From Clostridiales bacterium (GTDB taxonomy: Bacteria; Bacillota; Clostridia; TANB77; CAG-508): 6,673 nt of DNA. The position numbers and the translations under genes were made by a program. This document shows, in pieces, positions 1 through 5,570 of the stretch. Positions within the stretch are counted from its first letter, which is position 1; each line of letters begins with the position of its first letter. Where the stretch lies: positions 1-6,673 of the forward strand of contig SFKP01000053.1 of the NCBI GenBank assembly GCA_004553715.1, written 5' to 3'. Under the pieces are notes generated by a model. It saw nothing but the letters and a program-made list of their open reading frames with translations. It had not been told where the DNA came from and did no database searches.

Positions 1-7
1 TTTTCTT

Positions 8-229
8 TTATGGAAGTTTAACATAGGTTTCAGCGGTGCGGTCTATAAATGAGGGTATATCAAATTGAGATATTGGGTTTGACGTGTAGGATTGATTACC
101 TATTACTACTTTACAGCGCCATTTATCGTTGAATGTTCTTGAATATCCCACCGACATTTTGTCTGAATGGGTTTCATTCCAGTAGTCGATAAATGACTCG
201 ACATAGTTCGATATGAGTTTAAGTATCAT
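8..229 (-). CDS. Hypothetical protein, 73 aa
   Basis: I do not recognise this protein. It is small and soluble-looking, with no signal peptide, membrane segment or metal-binding motif that I can see; aromatic residues (Y, W, F) are spread through it. Its ATG overlaps the stop codon of the preceding 70-aa gene in an ATGA arrangement, so the two are almost certainly translationally coupled and belong to the same leftward operon. It is the last complete gene of the operon in this window and ends 7 bases from the window edge, so whether the operon continues cannot be seen. Reality as a gene rests on the coupling and on the absence of gaps between neighbours; function is unknown. Confidence 0.75.
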   Translation of the reverse strand: MILKLISNYVESFIDYWNETHSDKMSVGYSRTFNDKWRCKVVIGNQSYTSNPISQFDIPSFIDRTAETYVKLP

Positions 230-438
230 TCAAGCGCCGCTTTCTCACACATTTCATACAATGCCGATAGTATTGTTATAACTTCCGCTTCTGACAAATA
301 TTCTATAAACGCGTAGTCATCTTGATTTTTGAAATAAACGGTATATGTATCATGCCTATAATCATATTCATATATAAAATTACCGTTCGGAATTCTATCA
401 ATCAATTCTTCTATCATACCTTCTCCTAATTTACTCAT
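226..438 (-). CDS. Hypothetical acidic protein, 70 aa
   Basis: Unrecognised small acidic protein, rich in Glu, Asp and Tyr in its first half, with a helical-looking C-terminal part (from about residue 48, SEAEVITILSALYEMCEKAA). The ATG at 438 overlaps the last base of the ATPase stop codon (TAATG), and an AAAGGTGG ribosome-binding site lies inside the ATPase 3' end, about 8 nt away. A second in-frame ATG at 417 (residue 8) has its own GGAG site about 5 nt upstream, so a 63-aa form starting there is also possible. The position directly after the packaging ATPase suggests co-expression with it, but nothing in the sequence shows a role in packaging. Confidence 0.78.
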   Translation of the reverse strand: MSKLGEGMIEELIDRIPNGNFIYEYDYRHDTYTVYFKNQDDYAFIEYLSEAEVITILSALYEMCEKAALE

Positions 439-1526
439 TATTTTTCACCACCTTTTGACCATATTAAATAATTTCGTACAATTTCGCCTACTTCATTATC
501 CTGATAAAATACTTTATCTTTTACAAAATACGCAAGAAGTTTTCGCTCTAAGTCGCACGTTGGTTTTGTTATTTTACGCCGCCAGTTTGGACGTGGGTCA
601 TATTCTGGAGAGAATATTATATCAAAATCCTCGTATTTTATATCGGTAGTTTTACGATGAATGAAAGTAAACGTTGTATTATTAAATAATACCACTTCAC
701 ATTGCAACGTATCACCGCCAAATTTAATAAAGTAGGTAAATTGTATATCTTTTGGCTTGTACTTGTACGGGCAGTGCGGATATATATCTATTTCCCATAC
801 ACCCGTAGTTATCATTTTTAATTTAGGGTTATCGAACGCAAAATATACGTCTGATTTTTTACCTTCTTTACTTGCTTCTGCATATTCAACAGCTACACGC
901 AATTTACCTTCTTCACCATATTGATATACATCTATTGTACCCGGTTTCATATCTTTAACTCTCGTTAAACCCATTTCGGCAAAATATGGTGAATACTGGT
1001 TTACCGTGTTACCCATCATAAATATCTTTACATTATCTCTTTGACGAATTATTGTTGACAACACGTTTGTAAACATAACAAATTCATCAGGTAAATATGT
1101 ACCTCTTGTTAAGAATTCGTCAAATAGTATTGTTGTAATTCTCGGATAGGATGTTGATTTATCGTGCTCCATTGCTGATAATGCAAAACCGTATGCGAAA
1201 GGCTCTTCCGCTACTATTCTTTTTGCATTTTCATCATATTTGCAAAAATACCAACGACCGCTATATGAATATACATTAGTCCATTCACCTTTTGTTAATT
1301 TACGAACTACATCATTATTAACTAAGGCGTCGAACATTGTGGCTCCACGCTTCCCCCGAAAGTCGTCTTGCCATCTTCTAACTATTGCAAGCTGTGAGCC
1401 GTCTTTGCAATAATTTTCAATTCCGTAATATAATACTGAATAAGTTTTACCGTTTGAACGTTCACCTATTACCATATTATATTGAGCTTTTTCTGCTAAA
1501 ATTCTTTTTAATGAATAATATTTCAT
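438..1526 (-). CDS. phi29 gp16-like DNA-packaging (encapsidation) ATPase
   Basis: Motor ATPase predicted to pump phage DNA into the prohead at the portal vertex. Seen: a Walker A P-loop GERSNGKT at residues 21-28 (K27 catalytic) and a Walker B strand TTILFDEF with D136-E137. A run after Walker B (MFTNVLSTIIRQRDNVKIFM, then GNTVNQYSPYF) matches in spacing and character the phi29 gp16 segment LLNLMDTVFRNRERVRCICLSN plus NPYFLFF, so the family assignment is strong. At 362 aa it is slightly longer than phi29 gp16 (332 aa). It follows the polymerase by 21 nt. In phi29 gene 16 is not next to gene 2, so this early-operon location differs. The start at 1526 is the only ATG before the P-loop that leaves a normal-length N-terminus; Met18 lies only 3 residues before it. 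Its Shine-Dalgarno is 20 nt away, separated by a palindromic hairpin (separate entry). Confidence 0.95.
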   Translation of the reverse strand: MKYYSLKRILAEKAQYNMVIGERSNGKTYSVLYYGIENYCKDGSQLAIVRRWQDDFRGKRGATMFDALVNNDVVRKLTKGEWTNVYSYSGRWYFCKYDENAKRIVAEEPFAYGFALSAMEHDKSTSYPRITTILFDEFLTRGTYLPDEFVMFTNVLSTIIRQRDNVKIFMMGNTVNQYSPYFAEMGLTRVKDMKPGTIDVYQYGEEGKLRVAVEYAEASKEGKKSDVYFAFDNPKLKMITTGVWEIDIYPHCPYKYKPKDIQFTYFIKFGGDTLQCEVVLFNNTTFTFIHRKTTDIKYEDFDIIFSPEYDPRPNWRRKITKPTCDLERKLLAYFVKDKVFYQDNEVGEIVRNYLIWSKGGEK

Positions 1527-1555
1527 ATTTCCAGTTGACTGGATTTATCACCTCA
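1527..1555 (-). promoter_or_regulatory. Shine-Dalgarno separated from the ATPase AUG by a palindromic hairpin
   Basis: On the coding strand a strong ribosome-binding site TGAGGTGAT (1555-1547) overlaps the tandem TGA-TAA stops of the polymerase. It is followed by AAA, the 14-nt element TCCAGTCAACTGGA, AAT and then ATG. The linear spacing is 20 nt, too long for efficient initiation. If the element folds (UCCAG/CUGGA stem, UCAA loop), the unpaired spacing drops to about 6 nt, which is optimal. A similar hairpin-bridged site is known for T4 gene 38. The folding and its effect are inferred. Confidence 0.6.
1530..1543 (-). repeat. Palindrome TCCAGTTGACTGGA, copy 1 (before ATPase gene)
   Basis: Perfect copy of the 14-bp interrupted palindrome (6-bp arms, TG centre on the plus strand, CA on the coding strand). 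It lies 3 nt upstream of the ATPase ATG and downstream of its Shine-Dalgarno. The flanking TTT on the plus-strand left side is shared with all the other copies. Confidence 0.9.
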
Positions 1556-3605
1556 TTTCTAATATCTTACCTTGCAGGTACTTCTTGAAATTTTCCGTCA
1601 AGGATAGTGTGAAGTCACAAGGTGAAAGATGTATTGAAGATAATTCATGAATTGGCTCGATATTTCCTAAATAATCTTCAACTATTGCTGATTGCTCGTA
1701 GTCTAAATATGTGTGTGTGAGTTTTCCCGTGTGTTCTGGCGGAACATATAATTCATCCGTGAAATTTTCAAATATCCTATCGCCAAATTTATCTAATAAA
1801 TACGGAATTGCCACGTGTTTATTTAATCCGGCAACGGTCAAAGATATTTTACCGTCTTTTTCCGTCATATAACGTTTAGCGCCAAGCGTTTTGAAACGTG
1901 AATACATACCCTCATCATCCCATTCTCCGAGTTGTTTTGTAACGCCTTTTATTGTTTTTGGTGCTGTTAATTCTGTCGGTATTCCATAATGAGTTAGACA
2001 CATATCAAGTTTATATTTAATCACTTTGTTATAAAATTGAATATATTTAATATGTTTTTTATAATTACGCACTTTTATGCTGTCAGTGTCGCTATATACA
2101 TAATCATTTCCAAACGCCAATATTCCACTAAATAAATTATATCTCGCATATGCAGTTATCCACACTCCCCACGGATAGTATAGAAATCTATTTCTTGATT
2201 TATTATATCTTGAAATAATCTCATCTATATCTGCTGGCATTGTACCCCATTCATCAGTATATACTATTTCATCTCTACAAATATCAGTTACCATCATTCC
2301 GTAGGTTGAATTAGCGTTTTCCTTTGAATTGAGATATTCTACTTCTTTACCCTCTACACCTTTTAGCTTTGTTTTATCGCTATAAAATTTTAATACTGAT
2401 AATATTAAGTCTTTTGGGAGGTATCCCTTTTTAAAACGCCTGAAATTAAATATTCTGCAATTCTTCCATTTATAAAATTTAGAAAATGTTTTATAATCAA
2501 GCTCTGTTAATGAGGTAACGGCTCTGTCTGCATATACAATCCTACCGTTATCTTCTATATATCCCTCGATAGTTGCACATTTACTTTTTGATAATGGATG
2601 CTCGTATTCTATTCTACTTTCCAGTTGACTGAACTCTATATCAAACATACAGCAATAATTTTCAAGATTTTCTAAAAATTCTTCTTTACTTTTTAATACT
2701 ATATGTTCGGGACTGGACATTGGGAACATTTCCGAACACATTACCGCAGGATATGAGGACGTAAAATCAAATGACCTTATATTATGTAGAATTTTATCCA
2801 CATAAAAATGGTTTGCGTGGGTGAAGCCTCCCATAAAGACTCTTTTTAATTGGGCATATTCAATTGGAGTTAAAGTCAGACTATTTATTAATTTTCTGTA
2901 AGCATAATAAACTTTTTCATTATCTTTTCTTGAGCCGTGGTGCCAAAAACACTCTTTCCTACAATAATCTCTGACATAACCTGTCTTAGTTAACTGTATT
3001 TGTGTAATATCTCCGTCTTTGTGTATTTTTTCTGCGATAAAAGCCATTGCGACCAACACATCATTTATACAGTATTTTAATTCTTTTTCAGTTAGAGGTG
3101 TTCCTGCGTGACGTACAAGATTATAATCCAAGTCGCCTACCATTTTTTCTACCGAATATTCGGTTAATTGCTCTGCTAACTTCGCAAGTGAATAGCCACT
3201 TAACAAATATGAACATCTAAATTCGATGCCCATATCGGTTAATGCTCTGATTGGCTTACGTTCATCAAGGCTAAAAACTGACTTCCAATTAAATCTTTTT
3301 CGTAAGAATTGGAATTCAAACGATAAGTTATGTACATAAATTATCAATATATTTTTATCGTCTAATGAGTATGATTTATGTATGTATTCACATACAGTCA
3401 TAAATTCTTCCCATCTTCTGCCTATTAAAACGTAACCGTTAATTCCTAACGTCCATTCGTACATAAAAGCTATCTTATTTCCAGTTGACTGGATGGATGA
3501 AGTTTCTATGTCAAATGCGCACGGAATATTTACATAATTAACTTTTTTATTATCTCTTACAAGATTAAATTCAGATAATGCTGTTTTTACAAAAAATCTG
3601 ATAAT
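1548..3605 (-). CDS. Protein-primed family-B DNA polymerase (phi29 type); start codon unresolved
   Basis: Replicative polymerase that extends from a terminal protein and proofreads. Numbering from 3605 (685 aa): Exo I FDIET (D32, E34), Exo II NLSFE (N93, E97; usual Asp replaced by Glu), Exo III YCIND, Pol A DFTSSYP (D280), Pol B NSTYG near 432, a TAYARY motif, Pol C SDTDS (D506, D508), and a KRY motif near 575. The segment from about 290 to 430 corresponds to the region holding the TPR1/TPR2 insertions of this family. The first ATG is at 3464, but starting there removes Exo I. The frame is open back to 3641 and its upstream codons read as a family-like N-terminus (RFFVKTALSEFNLV), yet contain no ATG, GTG or TTG. 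I place the start arbitrarily at the ATT codon at 3605; 3464 is the conventional alternative. It is preceded by the terminal-protein gene and ends in tandem stops just before the packaging ATPase. Two copies of the palindrome lie inside it. Confidence 0.95.
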   Translation of the reverse strand: MIRFFVKTALSEFNLVRDNKKVNYVNIPCAFDIETSSIQSTGNKIAFMYEWTLGINGYVLIGRRWEEFMTVCEYIHKSYSLDDKNILIIYVHNLSFEFQFLRKRFNWKSVFSLDERKPIRALTDMGIEFRCSYLLSGYSLAKLAEQLTEYSVEKMVGDLDYNLVRHAGTPLTEKELKYCINDVLVAMAFIAEKIHKDGDITQIQLTKTGYVRDYCRKECFWHHGSRKDNEKVYYAYRKLINSLTLTPIEYAQLKRVFMGGFTHANHFYVDKILHNIRSFDFTSSYPAVMCSEMFPMSSPEHIVLKSKEEFLENLENYCCMFDIEFSQLESRIEYEHPLSKSKCATIEGYIEDNGRIVYADRAVTSLTELDYKTFSKFYKWKNCRIFNFRRFKKGYLPKDLILSVLKFYSDKTKLKGVEGKEVEYLNSKENANSTYGMMVTDICRDEIVYTDEWGTMPADIDEIISRYNKSRNRFLYYPWGVWITAYARYNLFSGILAFGNDYVYSDTDSIKVRNYKKHIKYIQFYNKVIKYKLDMCLTHYGIPTELTAPKTIKGVTKQLGEWDDEGMYSRFKTLGAKRYMTEKDGKISLTVAGLNKHVAIPYLLDKFGDRIFENFTDELYVPPEHTGKLTHTYLDYEQSAIVEDYLGNIEPIHELSSIHLSPCDFTLSLTENFKKYLQGKILEMR
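2620..2633 (-). repeat. Palindrome copy 2, one mismatch, inside the polymerase gene
   Basis: TCCAGTTGACTGAA: 13 of 14 positions match the consensus and the TTT flank and orientation are kept. It is coding here, read as FSQLE in a different frame from copy 3. It may be a degenerate site or a chance near-match constrained by protein sequence. Confidence 0.6.
3480..3493 (-). repeat. Palindrome copy 3, inside the polymerase Exo I region
   Basis: Perfect TCCAGTTGACTGGA. On the coding strand it encodes part of SIQSTGN, four residues after the catalytic DIE. It also lies 15 nt upstream of the first ATG (3464) of the polymerase, a spacing like that of copies 4, 5 and 7 before their genes. It could therefore mark an alternative internal start. 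Confidence 0.85.
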
Positions 3606-3622
3606 CTTGGAAGAAATAAGGG

Positions 3623-4207
3623 TTAGAATGTAAAACCACCGTCATCCTCCTTGAACATTTCGTTAAATTCTTGAACATCGGGGGCAGATTGATATTTTTT
3701 CTGTACGCCACCTTTTAAACCTTCAAACCACTCTGTAAGCAATTCAGCGCCTTGCTCTTTTGTTGAGATATCTTTTTTGATGAAAATATCTGCAAGTTCT
3801 GCTATTGCGGTGCCTCTGTAAATCACAGCTTCAAAATCTTCATTCATATTTTCAAAACGGGTGAACGAATCCCAAAATAAATCATAATTTTCAGGGTTTT
3901 CAAATTTATAATTGAATAATTCTTCTATGTGAGTTTTGAATTTTTGAAAAGCAGGTTCTGTTGTAGTTTTAAGTCTTAAAAATGCTGTTACACGGCTATA
4001 TTCTTTTACAAGTTCTGTGTATTCGTCATAATTACCTTTTCCGAATTTACCCAGTCCGTGTTCTTCCCATTTTTTATATGCAGGTGAACGTTTGCCCCAT
4101 TCTGTTTTTTCGAGTTTTTCAAGACGCTTATTTGCAATATTTGATAATCGCATTACTATTTTCTTTTTTGCGTATGTCCGCCCAACGTTTTTCGTTGAGC
4201 GGAGCAT
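3623..4207 (-). CDS. Putative terminal protein (replication primer protein), 194 aa
   Basis: Inferred to be the protein that becomes covalently bound to the 5' DNA ends and primes replication, mainly because it sits immediately upstream of the protein-primed polymerase, as gene 3 precedes gene 2 in phi29. Seen: a strongly basic N-terminus (residues 1-40, many Lys/Arg), a KAYKKW-like stretch (YKKWEEHGLGKFGKGNYDEY) with a loose resemblance to the phi29 TP segment around RAQFNKWKEQ, helical and acidic middle and C-terminal parts, and an acidic tail EDDGGFTF. It is shorter than phi29 TP (266 aa). The priming hydroxyl residue cannot be assigned; Tyr, Ser and Thr are all available near the C-terminus. 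The start is uncertain: neither ATG 4207 nor the in-frame ATG at 4153 (MRLSNIANKR) has a clear Shine-Dalgarno, and 4207 lies 11 nt after the upstream stop, suggesting coupling. Its 3' end overlaps the open frame of the polymerase in the -1 register. Confidence 0.72.
   Translation of the reverse strand: MLRSTKNVGRTYAKKKIVMRLSNIANKRLEKLEKTEWGKRSPAYKKWEEHGLGKFGKGNYDEYTELVKEYSRVTAFLRLKTTTEPAFQKFKTHIEELFNYKFENPENYDLFWDSFTRFENMNEDFEAVIYRGTAIAELADIFIKKDISTKEQGAELLTEWFEGLKGGVQKKYQSAPDVQEFNEMFKEDDGGFTF
4179..4201 (-). promoter_or_regulatory. 9-bp hairpin in the first codons of the putative terminal-protein gene
   Basis: Inverted repeat CGCCCAACG-TTTTT-CGTTGAGCG on the plus strand. The transcript would pair 9 bp (one G-U) around an AAAAA loop. 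It begins 6 nt after the A of ATG 4207 and would have to be opened by ribosomes starting there. Since no Shine-Dalgarno is visible, it may tune expression or point to the downstream start at 4153. The pairing is visible; the role is inferred. Confidence 0.5.
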
Positions 4208-4218
4208 ATACGTACCAT

Positions 4219-4458
4219 TTATAGTTTTTCGGCATTTCTCAAAATCTCATATATTTCATCCATTTTGAACCCTGTTAAACCGTGTTTTACATACCATTGA
4301 AGTATTACGGCTGTGTCAGCTGTTCCACGTTCAAAACATCCTATCGCCTGTTCTGAATAATATAGTTCTTCTCCTATATCGGCTTGTGTATATGTAGTAT
4401 AGTTTTTACGATAATATCTACATATTTTGCCAAGCTCTCTCTGATTATAGTATTTCAT
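4219..4458 (-). CDS. Small XRE-like helix-turn-helix regulator, 79 aa
   Basis: Probable DNA-binding transcription regulator. The stretch from about residue 19 to 56 has the XRE/HTH_3 pattern: YTQADIGEELYYSEQAIGCFERG reads as a TQADIA-type helix 2, a turn, the recognition helix SEQAIGCFE and the typical ERG ending. A helical tail (LQWYVKHGL...EIYEILRNAEKL) follows. It overlaps the upstream 122-aa gene by 4 nt (ATGA), so it is translationally coupled and made together with that gene. It occupies the position of phi29 gene 4, the early-late switch regulator, between the presumed SSB and TP genes, although p4 is larger (125 aa) and not an XRE protein. The repeated ATGAACA and TGTAAA motifs upstream of the operon are possible targets, but no sequence evidence links them to it. 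Confidence 0.85.
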   Translation of the reverse strand: MKYYNQRELGKICRYYRKNYTTYTQADIGEELYYSEQAIGCFERGTADTAVILQWYVKHGLTGFKMDEIYEILRNAEKL

Positions 4459-4823
4459 TCGTCTATAATATCAACAAGCGTTACTCTCTGTCCGGCTTTT
4501 GTTTTACCCTTAGAAAGTCTAACTTTTACACCACCGCTTACTCTAAGGTCAGCCGCACACTCTTCAAGGTCGCCGTCGTATGCACTGAGCCATTTTGCGA
4601 CTATTTTATTAAGAATTGTGCCGCCGAAAAATGCTACTTTGGGGTTTTCCGCTATTGCAAATACGGGAAATGTCGTATCTTCAAGCGATACGAGGTCAAA
4701 GTCTATTATTGTCACGCCATTCGGGTAGTCGTGCATAATATCCTCTACACTCACTTTTTCTCTGTTTTCAAGAATTCTTGAAACACTGGTTTCTTTCTTT
4801 GCCATTTCTGTGAACTTTGTCAT
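4455..4823 (-). CDS. Early protein, 122 aa; candidate ssDNA-binding protein by synteny
   Basis: I do not recognise a diagnostic motif. It is a soluble alpha/beta-looking protein with a charged N-terminal helix (FTEMAKKETSVSRILENREK), then beta-rich stretches (GVTIIDFDLVSL, FPVFAIAENPKVAFFGG), a short helix and a basic C-terminal patch (KVRLSKGKTKAGQRVTL) that could contact nucleic acid. Length (122 aa) and position two genes before the terminal protein match phi29 p5 SSB (124 aa), so an SSB role is a reasonable inference, not an identification. The start is supported by AAAGAGG 6 nt upstream; palindrome copy 4 lies just before that site. It appears more GC-rich than the polymerase and ATPase genes. 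The stop overlaps the start of the HTH gene. Confidence 0.85.
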   Translation of the reverse strand: MTKFTEMAKKETSVSRILENREKVSVEDIMHDYPNGVTIIDFDLVSLEDTTFPVFAIAENPKVAFFGGTILNKIVAKWLSAYDGDLEECAADLRVSGGVKVRLSKGKTKAGQRVTLVDIIDE

Positions 4824-4839
4824 TGTGTACCTCTTTCTT

Positions 4840-4853
4840 TCCAGTTGACTGGA
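4840..4853 (-). repeat. Palindrome copy 4 (before the 122-aa gene)
   Basis: Perfect TCCAGTTGACTGGA. On the coding strand it ends 16 nt before the ATG and immediately precedes the AAAGAGG ribosome-binding site. It lies in the 71-nt spacer between the 118-aa and 122-aa genes. Confidence 0.9.
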
Positions 4854-4876
4854 ATTTTTAAAATATTTTATAAATT

Positions 4877-4895
4877 ACGGTTTTGTGAAAACCGT
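4877..4895 (-). terminator. Perfect 8-bp hairpin just after the 118-aa gene; possible weak terminator
   Basis: ACGGTTTT-GTG-AAAACCGT on the plus strand. In the transcript the stem starts at the stop codon of the 118-aa gene and is followed by AU-rich sequence (AATTTATAAAATATTTT) rather than a clean U run. It may attenuate, or protect or process the mRNA, rather than fully terminate, since downstream operon genes must still be expressed. Confidence 0.45.
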
Positions 4896-5251
4896 TAAAA
4901 CTCAATAATATAGTGTTGTGTGCTATAAACTTTATCTTTTAACATTTGTAACGCCTCTTTTATTGACGGTATTAAACGTTCAACTTCTCTTCTTGTAAAT
5001 TGTCCTGTCATTTCCCCCAGAGGAAATGTCCACTCATCTGTTACTCCGTCAATATAAAGTCGTATTCCATTGCAGAATTTATAAAATTCAGGATGATGCA
5101 TAGTTCTGATAATAAATTCTGTATCTGATTTAATGGTTTTTATAATAACCTGACTATCTGGTTGAGATTTAATATAATCTTTTATTTCGTCATCTGTTCT
5201 ACATTTTATATTTATATTCCTATCTGTTATTGTTATCATCATTTTATTCAT
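4895..5251 (-). CDS. Hypothetical early protein, 118 aa
   Basis: Unrecognised. It begins MNKMMITITDRNINIK, has a beta-rich, charged middle (QVIIKTIKSDTEFIIRTM) and a helical C-terminal third (TRREVERLIPSIKEALQMLK). No membrane segment or catalytic motif is evident. I chose the ATG at 5251 because GGAGG sits 5 nt upstream. An in-frame ATG at 5263 would add four residues (MEEN) but overlaps that ribosome-binding site and abuts the palindrome, so it is unlikely. Palindrome copy 5 ends 13 nt upstream of the chosen start. A perfect hairpin follows the stop codon. In position it is an early-operon accessory gene before the presumed SSB; a match to phi29 p6 (104 aa, DNA-architectural) is conceivable from size only and is not claimed. 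Confidence 0.82.
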   Translation of the reverse strand: MNKMMITITDRNINIKCRTDDEIKDYIKSQPDSQVIIKTIKSDTEFIIRTMHHPEFYKFCNGIRLYIDGVTDEWTFPLGEMTGQFTRREVERLIPSIKEALQMLKDKVYSTQHYIIEF

Positions 5252-5264
5252 ATTTTCCTCCATT

Positions 5265-5278
5265 TCCAGTTGACTGGA
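5265..5278 (-). repeat. Palindrome copy 5 (before the 118-aa gene)
   Basis: Perfect TCCAGTTGACTGGA. On the coding strand it is followed after 4 nt by the GGAGG ribosome-binding site and after 13 nt by the ATG of the 118-aa gene. It lies in the left unit of the 74-bp tandem duplication. Confidence 0.9.
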
Positions 5279-5338
5279 TTTTTAATATATTAAATTTAGC
5301 GCTGATTTTTCAATACCCAGTGTTGCATTTCCATCATT

Positions 5339-5352
5339 TCCAGTTGACTGGA
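5339..5352 (-). repeat. Palindrome copy 6 (in the duplicated unit)
   Basis: Perfect TCCAGTTGACTGGA in the right unit of the tandem duplication, just beyond the stop of the 49-aa membrane-protein gene. On the coding strand an ATG-ATG follows after one base and opens only a 13-codon reading frame. Confidence 0.9.
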
Positions 5353-5355
5353 TTT

Positions 5356-5505
5356 TTAATATATTAAATTTAGCGCTGATTTTTCAATACCCAGTGTTAC
5401 ATTTCCTTGCAAAATATTTACAATTACCCATCCTATTAAAAATGTTGCAAATATTCCGAGAATTGTTAGCCATGCGCAAAAAATAAAATTAAAAAATTTG
5501 TCCAT
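5356..5505 (-). CDS. Small single-pass membrane protein, 49 aa
   Basis: The start is ATG at 5505, preceded by GGGGGG four bases upstream. The peptide begins MDKFFNFIFCAWLTI and has a long uninterrupted hydrophobic stretch over about residues 4-33 (Phe, Ile, Leu, Trp, Gly), then a short polar tail with IEKSALNLIY. A single transmembrane helix is therefore likely, with a short cytoplasmic or periplasmic tail; the orientation is not clear. It fills an otherwise unexplained gap between the 28-aa and 118-aa genes in the right direction. phi29 anchors replication at the membrane with early proteins (p1, p16.7), so a membrane-attachment role is possible. A lysis- or exclusion-related role is equally possible. 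Its C-terminal codons were copied by the 74-bp tandem duplication. Confidence 0.65.
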   Translation of the reverse strand: MDKFFNFIFCAWLTILGIFATFLIGWVIVNILQGNVTLGIEKSALNLIY

Positions 5506-5537
5506 AATGCCCCCCAAAATTTAACAAAAAATTTTTA

Positions 5538-5570
5538 TGGAAGAATGGGCATTAAAGCCCACTCTTTCCA
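5538..5570 (-). terminator. Hairpin terminator overlapping the end of the 28-aa gene
   Basis: Imperfect inverted repeat TGGAAGAATGGGC-ATTAAA-GCCCACTCTTTCCA. On the transcribed strand the GGGC/GCCC-based stem covers the last codons and stop of the 28-aa gene and is followed by TAAAAATTTTTTG, a short T run about 6 nt away. It looks like an intrinsic terminator, probably partial because more operon genes follow. The opposite strand lacks a T run. Confidence 0.5.

Larger units (their letters stand above)
5261..5406. repeat. Tandem duplication, 72-bp units at 74-bp spacing
   Basis: Units 5261-5332 and 5335-5406 match at all but one position (G at 5325, A at 5399). Each unit contains one palindrome copy, the AT-rich TTTTTAATATATTAAATTTAG stretch and the sequence encoding the last residues of the 49-aa membrane protein (LGIEKSALNLIY). 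Only the right unit is part of that intact gene; the left unit is a leftover gene end between it and the 118-aa gene. Near-identity suggests recent duplication. Confidence 0.95.

Noticed and set aside
455..649. Plus-strand open frame, 64 aa
   Set aside because: Antisense to the well-supported packaging ATPase, with no ribosome-binding site or family-like features.
1385..1588. Plus-strand open frame, 67 aa
   Set aside because: Antisense shadow of the ATPase and polymerase ends; it runs through their stop and start signals.
3982..4224. Plus-strand open frame, 80 aa
   Set aside because: Antisense to the terminal-protein candidate; its hydrophobic look comes from reverse-complemented Lys/Glu codons.
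4384..4728. Plus-strand open frame, 114 aa
   Set aside because: Opposite strand of the HTH and 122-aa genes, both of which have starts, coupling and coherent proteins.
5264..5278. ATG at 5263 as the start of the 118-aa gene
   Set aside because: It lies before the GGAGG site that fits ATG 5251 and leaves no room for its own ribosome-binding site.
5296..5337. 13-codon frame MMEMQHWVLKNQR after palindrome copy 6
   Set aside because: It arises out of frame from the duplicated gene tail and lacks a proper ribosome-binding site.
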